Source: JALHVH01 sp963773685 (GTDB lineage: Bacteria; Acidobacteriota; Aminicenantia; Aminicenantales; Saccharicenantaceae). Taken from it: 64,000 nt of DNA. Location: the NCBI GenBank assembly GCA_963773685.1, contig CAVZBY010000011.1, positions 744,001 to 808,000 of the forward strand, written 5' to 3'. Position numbers and translations under genes: made by a program. Shown piece after piece: positions 38,110 to 48,078 of this stretch; position 1 is the stretch's first letter, and each line of letters begins with the position of its first letter. The notes beneath the pieces were generated by a model. It saw only the letters and a list, made by a program, of their open reading frames with translations, was not told the origin of the DNA and did no database searches.

Positions 38110-39564
38110 TGTCCCTCCTCGCGAGGCAGGGTGACGACGAAGGCGCTCCCCTTTCCCCGCTTCGCGGCGACCTTGATCGTGCCGCCGTGCTGTTCGACGA
38201 TCTTCCGGGCGTTGGCCAGGCCGAGCCCGAATCCGGAGGACTTGGTGGTGAAGAACGGCTCGAAGATGTTCTCCCTATCCTTCTCCGGGATGCCGCAGCC
38301 GTTGTCGGAGATCCGGACGACGTAGGTCCCGCCGTCCGGCCCCTCCGCGGACCCGAGGACGACGGAGATCCGTCCTCCCTCCTCCACGGCCTCGAAGGCG
38401 TTGCGGAGGAGGTTCAGGAAGACCTGCCTCATCCTGTCCCCGTCGATGTTCGCGGGCGGGAGGCCCTGGGCGAAGGATCTCTCCACCGTCACCCGCTTCT
38501 GATGGAACGAGTCCTTGAGCATCTTGAGAGAGCCCTCGAGGACCTGCTCGATGGGGAACCTCTCGCGGGCCAGTGCCGGGACCCGGGTGAACTCGAGGAG
38601 CTCCTTGATGAACTTCTCGATCTGCCCGACCCCCTCCTGGCAGATGCTGAGGTGCTCCTGTTCGATCTCGTCGAGGTGCTCGCTCTCCGCGATCCTCTGG
38701 ATATTGAGCTTGACCGAGGTCAGGGGATTGCGGATCTCGTGGGCGATGGTCGCGGCCAGCCGCCCGATCGACGCCAGCTTCTCGGCCTGGACGAGCTTCC
38801 GGTTCGCGGCCTCCATCCGCTCTTTGGCCTGAAGGAGCTGTCCCGTCATCTCGTTGAAGCTCCGGGCGAGGTCGCCGAGCTCGTCGGCCGATTCCAGCCG
38901 GATGCGGTGGCTGAAATCCCCCCGGGAGATCCGGACGGTGCCTTCGACGAGCTCCTTCAGGGGCCTGGTGATCCGTTTCGCCAGGACCAGGGAGCCCGCC
39001 AGGCCGATGAGGAGGCCCCCGAGGCCGATGAAGATGAGGACCCGCCGCGTCCGGCGGATGTCGGCTCTCATGTCCTCCAGGGACTGGCCGATCTTGATGG
39101 AGGCCCACCGGGTCGGCGAGCCCGTGACGAAGACCGGCAGCTCGATCTCGAGGACGTTGAGCTTCCGGTTCCGGATGCGGACCTCCCGGGTCCGGATGGA
39201 AGCGCTGTCCGGCCGCGCCTCTCCGGCGAGGCCGCTGCAGCAGGTGATGTCGTCGTTCGCGGCGACGAGGCGGTTGGCCGCCCGCGGCTTCCCCTCCCGG
39301 TCGTAAAAGACGATGTAAACGAGCTTGTCGTCCGCCTGGCCCTCGATGTTCGAAAGGAGCGGTCTCCTCGTCCCACAGGACCAGGGGCCGCAGGTTCATG
39401 TTCGCGATGTACTGGGCCGTCAGGATCCCCCGGTTCCGGGCCTCCTCGAAGATCGTCCGGACCTCCTTCCTCTGGATGACGAAGATGATGGTCCCGACAA
39501 GGAACACGAGGAGCAGCATCGTCCAGACGAGAAAGCGCGTGTACAAGGTCGGTTTCAGCGTCAT
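38106..39564 (-). CDS. HAMP sensor histidine kinase (single frameshift)
   Basis: The frame starts at ATG 39564 (MTLKPTLYTRFLVW) with a first membrane helix, reads to VLWDEET, and shifts near 39365 to LLSNIEGQADDKLVYIVFYD. An extracytoplasmic domain of ~130 residues follows, then a second helix (VLIFIGLGGLLIGLAGSLV), a HAMP linker, and the kinase core with H-box IAHEIRNPLTS, N-box NLLRNAFEAVEEGG, G1 DNGCGIP and G2 GFGLGLANA. It phosphorylates the NtrC-type regulator that overlaps its 3' end. A solute-binding protein gene ends 10 nt upstream, so ligand capture may feed this kinase. Confidence 0.85.
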
Positions 39565-39574
39565 GTCGCGTGCC

Positions 39575-41174
39575 TCATCGGTCGATCCAGATCTCCCTGA
39601 CATCCAGGAAATGGAACGCCAGGAGCGGCGCCGCGGCGCCGCGGATATTGGGCTGGAGGGCCATCCGGAAGCGGAGCTGGAACAGGGGGACGGCCGGGAC
39701 GTCCTCGATGAGGATGCCCTCGATCCTCCGAAAAAGGCCCGTGCGCTTTTCCCAGCCGGCTTCGACTTCGGAGGCCGAGAGGAGGGCGTCCAATCCGGAG
39801 TTCGCATATCCCATATAGATCGCGTTGATCGGCGACCCGGACGCGAAGAGCGGCATGATGATGTTCTCGGCGTCGGGGAAGTCCATCCGCCACTCCAGAG
39901 CTGAGAGCATGGGCTTCCCGAAGGCCCTGAACTCTTCGGTCGTACGGAAGTGCCTCATCTCGAGCCGGATCCCCAGGGCGGCAAGCTGGGCCCGGAGCTC
40001 CTGATGGAGACGGATGTGTTGGCGCCTCCGGGGCAGGGGGAAGCCGAGCGTGAGCTCGGGAAATCCCTTGCCGCCCGGGAACCCGGCTCCCGCCAAAAGG
40101 GCCCCCGCCCTTCCCAGGTTCGGCTGGCTCGGACCTTCCAGGGGGAAGAAGCCGGGGAGATCCGCGGGGATATAGTTATGGACGACCTGTGCCTGGGACT
40201 CCACCGTAGAGTAGGCCCGGGCCAGCTTTCGTTTGTCCAAGGCAAAGGCCAGGGCCTGGCGAACCTCTATGGAGTCCAGGGGCGGGGTCTTGCAGGTCAT
40301 GGTCAGGAACAGGACGTCGAGCGCGTTGTTCTCGAGGACCGGATACCGGCCCGAAGCGAGGTCTTCGGATTCCAGAGGGATGATGTGGACCTCGCCTCTC
40401 AGGAATTGCTCCGCCGTGAAGAAGGGGCTGTATTCGACGGCGTCCAGGTAGGCGGTCTCGCCGAAATAATCCCGGTTCCGCTCCAGGTGGACGCCGGTGA
40501 TCGCGAGGCTCGAGTCCCTCAGCCAGTAACCGAACCGGAACGCCCCCGTCCCGGAGGGCTTCTTGAAGAAATCCCGGCCCTGGTCCGTGACGAGGTCCCT
40601 GGGAAGGATCTTGCAGAAGAACATGCTCAGGAGGTAGAGCCCGGAAACACAGGGGTTCCTCCATTCGATCTCGAAGGTGTACCGGTCGGGGGCCCGGAAG
40701 CCCGTGACCTCGGCGGCCTTTCCCATCCAGAAGGCCTCCGCCCCGACCACCTTGGGCAGGAAATACGAGGCGTAGAGAACGCCGGTCTCCCTGCGAAGCA
40801 GGCGTTCCAGCGAGAACTTGACGTCGTCGGACGTCACCTCGCGCCCGTTGTGGAACTTCGCTCCCTTCCGGAGGGTGAAGGTGTACTTCCGCCCGTCCGC
40901 GGAGATCACCCAGTATTCGGCCAGGGCAGGAACGACGTTATAATTCCGGTCGAGCCGGACGAGCCCGTCATAGATCTGTTCGAGGACATAATAGGGCGCC
41001 GCGGAGGCGGGATCGAGATCGGCCTTGAATTCCCTGGCGAAAGGCTTGATCCTGAGCGTCCCCCCCAGCCGGGGCTGGCCGGGGACGGATGCCTGTCGGC
41101 GTCCCGGGCACAGGAGAGCCTGAAAGGGCCATGGCGGAGACCAGGATGAGAGTTCGGGCCAAATGCTTCGCCAT
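39575..41174 (-). CDS. Family 5 extracellular solute-binding protein (OppA/DppA-like, single frameshift)
   Basis: ATG 41174 opens a signal peptide (HLARTLILVSAMALSGSPV). The frame shifts at a C7 run (41060-41066), after which the mature protein reads GGTLRIKPFAREFK. Family-5 segments include YVLEQIYDGLVRLDRN, KGAKFHNGREVTSDDVKFS and VRQALAFALDKRKLA. The length of ~530 residues is normal. There are no permease or ATPase genes next to it; it precedes the histidine kinase and NtrC genes by 10 nt. It may bind peptides or a similar ligand as a sensor rather than, or as well as, for transport; this is inference. Confidence 0.85.
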
Positions 41175-41277
41175 GGTTCGCCTTGACTATAACCGAAAAG
41201 CAAGGTTTATGCCAAGACTTCCCCTGGGGAGAGCTGTCCCCAACAGGGGAAAATGGCGAATAAATTGTAAAGTATAT

Positions 41278-42543
41278 TTACACTGAGGACTTGATCTTCC
41301 CGGAAACTTCGATGGCCTTCCGGAAGACGCGCATGAAGTTTCCGCTCCAGATCTTGGCGATGTCCGGCTCGGAGTAGCCCCGCCGAAGGAGCTCTTCGGT
41401 GACGTGGATCATCCCGCTCACGTCGTCGCATCCGGTGATCCCTCCGCCGCCGTCGAAGTCCGTGCCTATCCCGACATAGTCGATGCCCACGACCTTGACC
41501 ACATGGTCGATGTGGTCCACCAGGTCGGCGACCGTCGCCTTCTCGGAGGGATATTTTTCCCGGATGGCATCGTATTCCTCGTGGAGCCGCCGGCGGGATT
41601 CCTCGTCGTCGCGCATGCCCGGGCGGTCGTACTTTTCCTCGAACGCCTTGAGGGCCTTGTCCCGTTCCGGGTTCGGCGAAGGCTTGCGGATGTAGGTCGA
41701 CAGAAAGCACATCTGCATGACCCCGCCCTTGGCCGCGAGGGCCTTCAGCATGTCGTCGCTGAGGTTTCGGGGATTGTCGCAGAGGGCGCGGGCGCAGGAA
41801 TGGGAGGCGATGACGGGCGCCGTGGATGCCTCGAGGATCGCGAAGAACGATCGGTCCGAGGCGTGGGAGACGTCGATCAGCATGCCGACCTTGTTGCACT
41901 CCCGGACGACGTCCCGCCCGAAGGCGCTGAGTCCCCGGTCCTCAGGATGGCTCCGGTCGGTCGAGCTGTCACAGATGTCGTTGTCCCCGATATGGCAGAG
42001 CGTGATGTAACGGACGCCCTTGGTCGTAATACTCGCGGACGAGCCCCAGGTCGTTGCCGAGGGCATATCCGTTCTCGATGCCGATGTAGGCCGCGAGCTT
42101 GCCGGCCTTCTTCAGCCGGTAGGCGTCGTCGGGGGTCAGGGCGAGGCCGATGAGCTCCGGGTATTCCCGGGTCATCCCGTGGAGGGCGTCGATCGTCGCG
42201 GAGAATCTCGCCGCGGGCCTTGGCGTTCCCTTCGGGGGTCCGGGGGCCCTGGGCCACGAAGGCGGCGAAGAACTCGGCGTCCAGTCCGCCCTCGACCATC
42301 CGGGGCAGGTCGATCTTGCCGCTCGTACCGCAGGGCGGGGTCATGGCGGTCCCCGATCTTCCAGTCCTTCCGCAGGAGGTTGAAGGCGGTGTCGCAATGC
42401 GTATCCAGGGTCAGGACGCGGCCGTGCAGGGCGCGCGCCTTCGCCGCGAGGTCCACGACCTCGGGCTTCGTCCGGCATCCGGCCGCCAGGGCCATCAGCG
42501 CGGCGGCGGCGAGGAGGGCGTGCGGGATCTTGGTCTTGGTCAT
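41278..42543 (-). CDS. M19 membrane dipeptidase, lipoprotein (three frameshifts)
   Basis: The locus starts at ATG 42543 with a lipoprotein signal (LLAAAALMALAAGC). Family segments continue across frame breaks near 42330, 42210 and 42028: LTLDTHCDTAFNLL (HxD zinc site), MVEGGLDAEFFAAFV, YIGIENGYALG, KGVRYITLCHIGDND, LIDVSHASD, VIASHSCARALC, RNLSDDMLKALA and GIGTDFDGGGG. Renal-dipeptidase-type enzymes cleave L-Xaa-D/L-Xaa dipeptides. Conservation on both sides of every break argues for sequencing indels. It is in line with the solute-binding protein and kinase genes, so a peptide-related unit is possible. Confidence 0.8.
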
Positions 42544-42610
42544 CGGGTATATCCTTCCAAACTATGAAAGAGCGATTATAGCACACCTGGGCGCGGACAG
42601 GGCCCGCGGG

Positions 42611-43580
42611 TCAGAGAGGCTTCTTTCTCAGGAGATAGAAATTCTCTCCGCGGTCCCCGTCGGCCCGCAGGAAATCCGACGACCTCGTAGCCGCGCCGGA
42701 AGAGGGCCTGGAACGCCTGCCGCGTCGCCATTCTCCAGTCGAACGGGATCCGCCGGACGTCGGGGTCGTCCACGTCGGTCTCGCGGAGCATCCGATAAAA
42801 ATCCCGGGGGATCTGGATGAGGAGGCTTTCCCCCTCGAGGCCGGGATCGACGTCCTGGACGGCTTCGAACGCGACCGTCCCGTCCGGCCCGGCGAAGGTC
42901 CGCGTCCCGGCCCGGATGACGCGGCGTTCCGTTCCGGCCAGGGCCCCGAGTCCGCCGGAGGAGGGGCGGAACTCGCGCTTGAGGTCCCAGGACATCAGGA
43001 ACCGGTCCGAAGGCACGTCCTTCCGGTTGAGGTTCCCCCCGAACTCGCCGTAGACGTCCTCCCGGTATTCCACGACCTCCATGCCGAAGTGGTGGATGTT
43101 CCGGTAGGCGTTGACCCCGGTCAGGGGATCGTACGTGCAGATGACCTGGTCGAGACCGTAGACGTCCCGGACGGATCTCGCTTCTGGAACTCCTTGATCA
43201 GGATGCCGAGACCGAAGGACCGGTAGGCCTTCCGGACGCCGGCGTACTGGGAGTAGAAGCGCAGGTTCGCGACGTCCCGGAAGCCGGCGCGCCTTGTCCC
43301 GGAGGCCGACGAATCCGTAGCTGAATCCGGCCATGTGGCCGAGGTCCAGCGGGAAGCGGCCGTCCTCCTCGACGAAGGCGCCGATGAACAGGCTGGTCCC
43401 GTCGTGGAGGAAGTTCTCGCAGGCGAGGTTCCTCGGTGCCCGCCAGATGATCCTCGGGAAAGCCCCAGATCTCGTTCCGCAGGTCCTCGTACTTCTGGTA
43501 ATCGCCTTCATTGGTCGAGGATTCGACCCTGAGCAGGAATCGCCGGCCCCTGCCGTGACGACCTTCTCCATCTCTCTCAT
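42611..43580 (-). CDS. COG3375-type GNAT acetyltransferase-like protein (about five frameshifts)
   Basis: Reading through breaks near 43540, 43438, 43290, 43185 and 42680 gives one ~320-residue protein: VESSTNEGDYQKYEDLRNEI, WGFPEDHL, FIGAFVEEDGRFPLDLG, GFSYGFVGLRD, RFYSQYAGVRKAYRSFGLG, QVICTYDPLTGVNAYRNIHH, YGEFGGNLNRKDVPSDRFLM, and the end ENFYLLRKKPL. This matches the predicted GNAT-fold proteins of COG3375; substrate unknown. It precedes the M19 dipeptidase gene by 67 nt. The number of breaks in under 1 kb suggests poor sequence quality here, though a true pseudogene cannot be excluded. Confidence 0.65.
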
Positions 43581-43753
43581 GCGCGCGACCTTTCTCCCCG
43601 GCGTCCCGCCGCCGGAGAGAGCATTCTAGTCCGAAGACCGCCGCGGTTTCAAACGAAAATCTCCGGAGCCCCCGGGCTTTGACGAAAAGGCGCCGTTTGT
43701 TATATGTTACTCGCGACACATGATGCGGTTTCCAGAAGGCCGGGTCGCGAGGG

Positions 43754-44363
43754 ATGGGAGCGATGACCGGACGGCTTTTCGGGCCCCGCGATCCCGGGAG
43801 CGCCTTCAGCGCGGCCAATATCGTGACCCTCCTCCGGCTCGGCGGCTCGCTCGTCTTCTTCGTCCTGGCGGCGGTCCGCGGCGATCCGACGGCGAATTTC
43901 ATCGGCCTCGGCATCCATTGGCTGGGGGACGTCCTCGACGGCGCCCTGGCCCGGAAGACCCGCCAGGAGACCGTCCTCGGCGCCGAGATCGACATCATCG
44001 CGGACCGCGTCGAGGTCCTCTTTTTCTACGTGAACTTCCTCCATTTCCATCCCGAGCGTCGCCGTCGCGACGGCGGTCTACGCCCTGGACTTCGCCTTCG
44101 TCGATTTCTACCTGAGCTATCAGTTCCTGAAGTTCGACCTCATCTCCCCGAACTATTTCGGCCGCGTCGACCGCAGGGTCTATCTCCTGAACTTCAGCCC
44201 CGGCGGCAAGTTCGTGAATTCGACGGTCGTGACCTTGATCCTCATCTTCCTGCCGTCCTGGCAGGCGGCGGCCGCCGTCCTGGCCGGGGGGCTCATCGCC
44301 GTCAAGTCCTATTCCATAAGCCGGCTGGCCCGGATCCGGCCGGGAAAGGCGCCCATCGGATGA
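43754..44363 (+). CDS. CDP-alcohol phosphatidyltransferase family protein (single frameshift)
   Basis: The first part has a membrane helix and the full family signature GDVLDGALARKTRQETVLG, continuing AEIDIIADRV, which binds CDP-alcohol and metal. The frame shifts near 44060 and continues SVAVATAVYALDFAFVDFYL to the stop at 44363. The reconstructed ~200 residues are normal for the family. It makes a phospholipid or related polar lipid; the alcohol acceptor is unknown. The stop overlaps the radical SAM start by 4 nt. ATG 43763 is an alternative start. Confidence 0.8.
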
Positions 44364-45332
44364 AGATCGTCCCGCGCACTCTCTCCCTCGCGGCCCGCGG
44401 GGCGGCCAACTACATGGGCCGCGGGCCGCTCTGCGTGTCCTTCGAGATCACCTACAGCTGCAACGCCCGGTGCCGCCACTGCCATCTGGGCGGCCCGGTC
44501 CGGGAGGAGCGGGCCTCGGCCGAGGAGTTCGGCAGGATCGCCCGCGCGGCTCAGGCCCGTCGTGGCCCAGGTCTCGGGAGGCGAGCCCCTCCTCCGCAAG
44601 GATGTCGAGGACATCGTCAGGGCCATCCGTCGCCCCGGCCGCCCGCCCTTCATCGTCCTGACCACCAACGGGGCCCTCCTCACCAAGGACAAGCACGCCA
44701 GGCTCCGCGAGGCCGGCGTCGAAGAGTTCTCCCTGTCCCTGGATTATCCCGACGAACGCCACGACGGGTTCCGGGGGATCCCCGGGCTCTTCGGAAAGAT
44801 CCGCGACCTGGCCTCCGCCCTCGACGGGAACGGGGATTCGGGGATCACGCTGTCCTGCGTCATCCAGCGGGACAATTTCCGGGAGCTCGTGAAGCTCGCC
44901 GAGCTCGCCCGCGGATGGGGCCTCCGGATGAACTTCAGCTCCTACACCCACCTCCGGACCCACCGCATGGAATACATGATCCCCCCCGAAGAGATCGGCG
45001 AGCTGGAAGAGGTCCTCGGACGGCTCAAGGAGCACAAGAGGCGCTACGGCACGGTCTTCACTTCGGATTATGTCCTGGACCACATCCCCGATTACTTCCG
45101 GAACGGCGGGGTCGAAGGCTGCCGGGCCGGCGACCGGTTCTTCGTCGTCAATCCCGACGGGACGCTCTCTCCCTGCGGCCTCATCATCCGGAAGTACGCC
45201 TCCCCGGCCGAGATCCGGAAGGATTTCCTGAGGACGAACACCTGCGTCGAGTGCTACACGAGCATCCGGGCCAACACCGAGAAGCCGCTCCGCTACGCCG
45301 TCTCCGACAACATGAGGGCCCTCCGCGGCTGA
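44360..45332 (+). CDS. Radical SAM protein (single frameshift)
   Basis: Starts MKIVPRTLSLAARG and has the [4Fe-4S] motif CNARCRHC in FEITYSCNARCRHCHLGG. The frame shifts near 44553 and continues VVAQVSGGEPLLRKDVEDI, LTTNGALLTKDKHARL and ITLSCVIQRDNF, ending in a SPASM-like Cys region (CRAGDRFFVVNPDGTLSPCG, CVECYTS). About 323 residues. It is coupled to the CDP-alcohol phosphatidyltransferase gene (ATGA), and a membrane protein and a lipid kinase follow, so a lipid-modifying role is a reasonable but unproven reading. Confidence 0.85.
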
Positions 45333-45340
45333 CGCCGGCC

Positions 45341-46042
45341 ATGTCCGAAGCCTCGACCCCCGTCCCCGGACTCGAATCTCTCCCGGAGATCAACGCCCGG
45401 CCCATGCCTCGGTGGGTCAAGACGCTGATCTTCGTCTTCGAGATCGCCTTCGTCGCCGGTCTGCTCGTCTTGTGGCTGGCCTCGGACTCGGTCCGCGACA
45501 GCAAGAGCCTTTGGGTCCTCTTCCTGTATTGTTTCCCCGCCGAGTTCATCATCGCCACGGTCCCCCATGAGCCGGTGCTCCTGTATTTCGCCAAGTTCTA
45601 TTCCCCCCTGACGGTAGCCGCCGTCTCCGTGGCCGGAACGGTCCTGACCGAGGTCCTGAACTACACGGTCTTCAAGTACGTGGCCGACCTCAAGCTCTTC
45701 CGGAAGATGCTCGCGAGCCGGACCGTTCAGAAGACCGTCCACCTGTTCAAAAAGGCCCCCTTCGCCGCCCTCTGGGTCGCCGGGTTCACCCCCATCCCCT
45801 TTTACCCGTTCCGCTTCCTCGTCGTCATCGCCCGTTACCCGCTGTGGAAATATATCGCCGCCGTCATCACCTCCCGGGCCCCGAGGATGTATATCATCGC
45901 CCTGGCGGCCCGGGCCATCCGCTTCCCGGATTATGTGATCCTCATCATCACGGGAGTCCTCATCGTCGCCGCCAACGTTCCGATCGTCCGGAAGCTCTTC
46001 AAGGGCCGGCGGCAGGCCGCGGCCCCCGGCGAGCCGCTTTGA
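45341..46042 (+). CDS. Multi-pass membrane protein, possibly VTT/DedA-like
   Basis: A 233-residue protein with about five hydrophobic segments. The pattern of a TVLTEVLNYTVFKYVA helix followed by FKKAPFAALWVAGFTPIPFY and RFLVVIARYPLWKYIAAV resembles VTT (SNARE-associated/DedA) proteins, some of which are lipid transporters or scramblases. Similarity is by pattern only. It starts 8 nt after the radical SAM stop and precedes the lipid kinase, supporting a lipid-related role. Confidence 0.6.
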   Translation: MSEASTPVPGLESLPEINARPMPRWVKTLIFVFEIAFVAGLLVLWLASDSVRDSKSLWVLFLYCFPAEFIIATVPHEPVLLYFAKFYSPLTVAAVSVAGTVLTEVLNYTVFKYVADLKLFRKMLASRTVQKTVHLFKKAPFAALWVAGFTPIPFYPFRFLVVIARYPLWKYIAAVITSRAPRMYIIALAARAIRFPDYVILIITGVLIVAANVPIVRKLFKGRRQAAAPGEPL

Positions 46043-46085
46043 CAGGGCGCTCCCCGGATGGCATAATGGTCGTCTTCACCCGACC

Positions 46086-47000
46086 ATGAACCGAAAAGAG
46101 CCCGACCCGGACACGATCTTCCTTATCAATCCCAGGGCCGCCAACGGCCGTTGGGTCCGCAACAAGCTCCTGCGCCGGGCCCTCGAAAAGAGGCTCTCCG
46201 GCCGCTGTTACGACCTCGACGGCGACCGGACGGACACCGTCAAGCTGGCCCGCCGCTCCGCCGAGGACTCCCGCACCATCGTCGCCGTCGGAGGCGACGG
46301 GACCATCGCCGACGTCCTCCAGGGAATCTTCGAATCCGGGCGGGCGGACGATGTCATCTTCGGGATCATCCCCTTCGGCTCCGGCAACGGCTTCCGGAAG
46401 ACCTACGGCATCCCCAAGAGCCCCGGCGGGGCCGCCAAGGTCCTGGCGAAGCGGACGGTCGTCAGGTCCGACGTGATCGAGGTCGAAGGCCGGTACGCCG
46501 GATTCGCCAGCGTCGGGGCGATGGCCGGGGTCACGCTCGAGAAGCTCCAGCACCCCGTCCAGGGACTTCTCGGGCATCTCATGGCCACATGGAAGCTCTT
46601 CCGCCTCCCGGCAGAAGAAAAGACCGTCGAGCTCTTCGACGGCGTGGACGACGACGGCACTCCGTTCGAGCACAGGACGATCCGGACGAAGTTCTTCGAC
46701 TGCATCGTCGCCAAGACCAATTTCTTCGGTTACAGCTGGAGGGTCGCCCCGAGGGCCGAGATCGCGGACGGCTACCTCGATGTGACGCTCTGGGAGATGG
46801 GGCCGGTCCAGTTCCTGCTCGCCTTCCCCCTCCTCTACTTGGGCCTGTTCCAGAGGACCCAGCGCCACTTCAAGGCCCGGAAGGCCGTTATCCGGGGCCG
46901 GGCCCTGCCTGTCCAGTACAACGGAGAGGTCCTGGGCGAGCTCGACAAGGTCACGTTTCGAGCCCTTCCCGGGGCGCTCAAAATCGTCGTTAAGAAATAG
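46086..47000 (+). CDS. Diacylglycerol kinase-family lipid kinase (YegS/BmrU type)
   Basis: A 304-residue protein. DAGK catalytic segments are FLINPRAANGR, the nucleotide motif VAVGGDGTIADVLQG and FGIIPFGSGNGFRKTYGIP. The C-terminal half is the usual beta-sandwich lipid-binding domain (YLDVTLWEMGP, PVQYNGEVLGE). It phosphorylates a lipid alcohol such as diacylglycerol; exact substrate unknown. It follows the VTT-like gene by 43 nt, probably in the same unit. Confidence 0.9.
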   Translation: MNRKEPDPDTIFLINPRAANGRWVRNKLLRRALEKRLSGRCYDLDGDRTDTVKLARRSAEDSRTIVAVGGDGTIADVLQGIFESGRADDVIFGIIPFGSGNGFRKTYGIPKSPGGAAKVLAKRTVVRSDVIEVEGRYAGFASVGAMAGVTLEKLQHPVQGLLGHLMATWKLFRLPAEEKTVELFDGVDDDGTPFEHRTIRTKFFDCIVAKTNFFGYSWRVAPRAEIADGYLDVTLWEMGPVQFLLAFPLLYLGLFQRTQRHFKARKAVIRGRALPVQYNGEVLGELDKVTFRALPGALKIVVKK

Positions 47001-47051
47001 GAAGCTTCTCCGGATTCCGGGATTATTAGGGTCGGTGATGGGAGAAAGGGC

Positions 47052-47672
47052 CTAGGGCCGGGGCGGCATGACGATGGCCCCGCTGTCGAAATCGCCGAAA
47101 ATTTCGGCGCGCCCTTCCAGGAACAGCCGGCCGACGAGCGCGCCCGTGGCCGCGTCGAGCTCGTGATCCGTGGCGCTCTTCCTCAGCCCGCGCAGGCCGA
47201 GCCTCCGCAGGCCCCGCAGGAGCCCGTCGAAATCCCTCGCGGCCCTGGGGATGCCCCAGATATCCTGTGCTCCTCCGGGATAGATCTCGATGACCCGGAC
47301 GCCGGAGTGCCCGATGGCCGCGGCGAGGATCATGCCGCGCTCGGTCAGGCCCCTCATCGGCCCCAGGGTGATGGGAAAGAATGGGATCTTCCGCCGTCGC
47401 AGCTCCAGGTCGCACGGGCGGTAATGGGAGTCGTTCCTCTCATGGATGGAGACCCGTCCGGGCGGCAGGGTCAGGGGGGCGTCGATGGCGACCAGATCGG
47501 GGCGCGACTCATTGAAGTAGGCCAGGATCTCCGCGTCGGAGAGGAGGACGCACGTCGTCGCCCGGCTCCCTGAGAGCAGGCAAGCGCCCGTGGGCCTTTG
47601 AGGAGAGGCGGCCAGGTCGAGGCCGAGGACGGGTTTCAATATCTTATCGAGGCCTCCGGGAGATCCTCTCAA
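47052..47672 (-). CDS. DUF429 domain protein (RNase H-like fold)
   Basis: A 206-residue protein with the DUF429 pattern: VLGLDLAASPQRPTGACLL at the start, VAIDAPLTLPPG, RRKIPFFPITLGPMRGLTE, VIEIYPGGAQDIWGIP and DHELDAATGALVG. The family is predicted to have an RNase H-like nuclease fold; function unproven. The start is probably a TTG overlapping the OsmC stop (TTGA), making it the third gene of a SpoU-OsmC-DUF429 unit. Confidence 0.8.
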   Translation of the reverse strand: MRGSPGGLDKILKPVLGLDLAASPQRPTGACLLSGSRATTCVLLSDAEILAYFNESRPDLVAIDAPLTLPPGRVSIHERNDSHYRPCDLELRRRKIPFFPITLGPMRGLTERGMILAAAIGHSGVRVIEIYPGGAQDIWGIPRAARDFDGLLRGLRRLGLRGLRKSATDHELDAATGALVGRLFLEGRAEIFGDFDSGAIVMPPRP

Positions 47673-48076
47673 TCCCCCGATAAAGTGACGATCTCGAAAG
47701 CCGGCGGATTGTTGATGTGGGCCTTGACGGTGCAGGTATCCACAGCCTTGGCGATGGCCGCACGGTATTTTTCCGGAAAACCCTTGGGCAGGCCCAAGCG
47801 GATGATCATCCGCCCGATGAGCTTCGCCCCCGGCTCCCGCTGGGTCACAAGGGAGACCGATAGTCCTTCCGTCGGGATACTGCGGCTGAGGCAGAAGGTC
47901 AGGGCATAATAACCGGCGCAGGTCGCCAGGGACGCCAGGAAGAGGTCGAACGGCGCCGGCGCCGATCCTTCCCCGCCATCCCCCACGGGCTGGTCGGTCT
48001 TGATGAGGAAGCCGCGGTATTCGGCGTCGATCCTCAGTCCTCCGCTGAAAGCCACCTTGATCTCTCGTTCCACCAT
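47669..48076 (-). CDS. OsmC/YhfA-family protein
   Basis: A 135-residue protein with the OsmC fold pattern. The two conserved cysteines lie in SLATCAGYYALTFC and AVDTCTVKAHINNPP, as in OsmC/Ohr-type thiol peroxidases that reduce organic hydroperoxides. The spacing and the TEGLSVSL segment are closer to the YhfA/OsmC branch than to Ohr. ggaggacctgaac supports the start. It begins 2 nt after the methyltransferase stop. Confidence 0.88.
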   Translation of the reverse strand: MVEREIKVAFSGGLRIDAEYRGFLIKTDQPVGDGGEGSAPAPFDLFLASLATCAGYYALTFCLSRSIPTEGLSVSLVTQREPGAKLIGRMIIRLGLPKGFPEKYRAAIAKAVDTCTVKAHINNPPAFEIVTLSGD

Positions 48077-48078
48077 GT

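Noticed and set aside
31335..45332. Programmed ribosomal frameshifting as an explanation of the broken genes
   Set aside because: Too many unrelated genes are affected, shifts go in different directions, and several are at plain C runs; indel errors are simpler.
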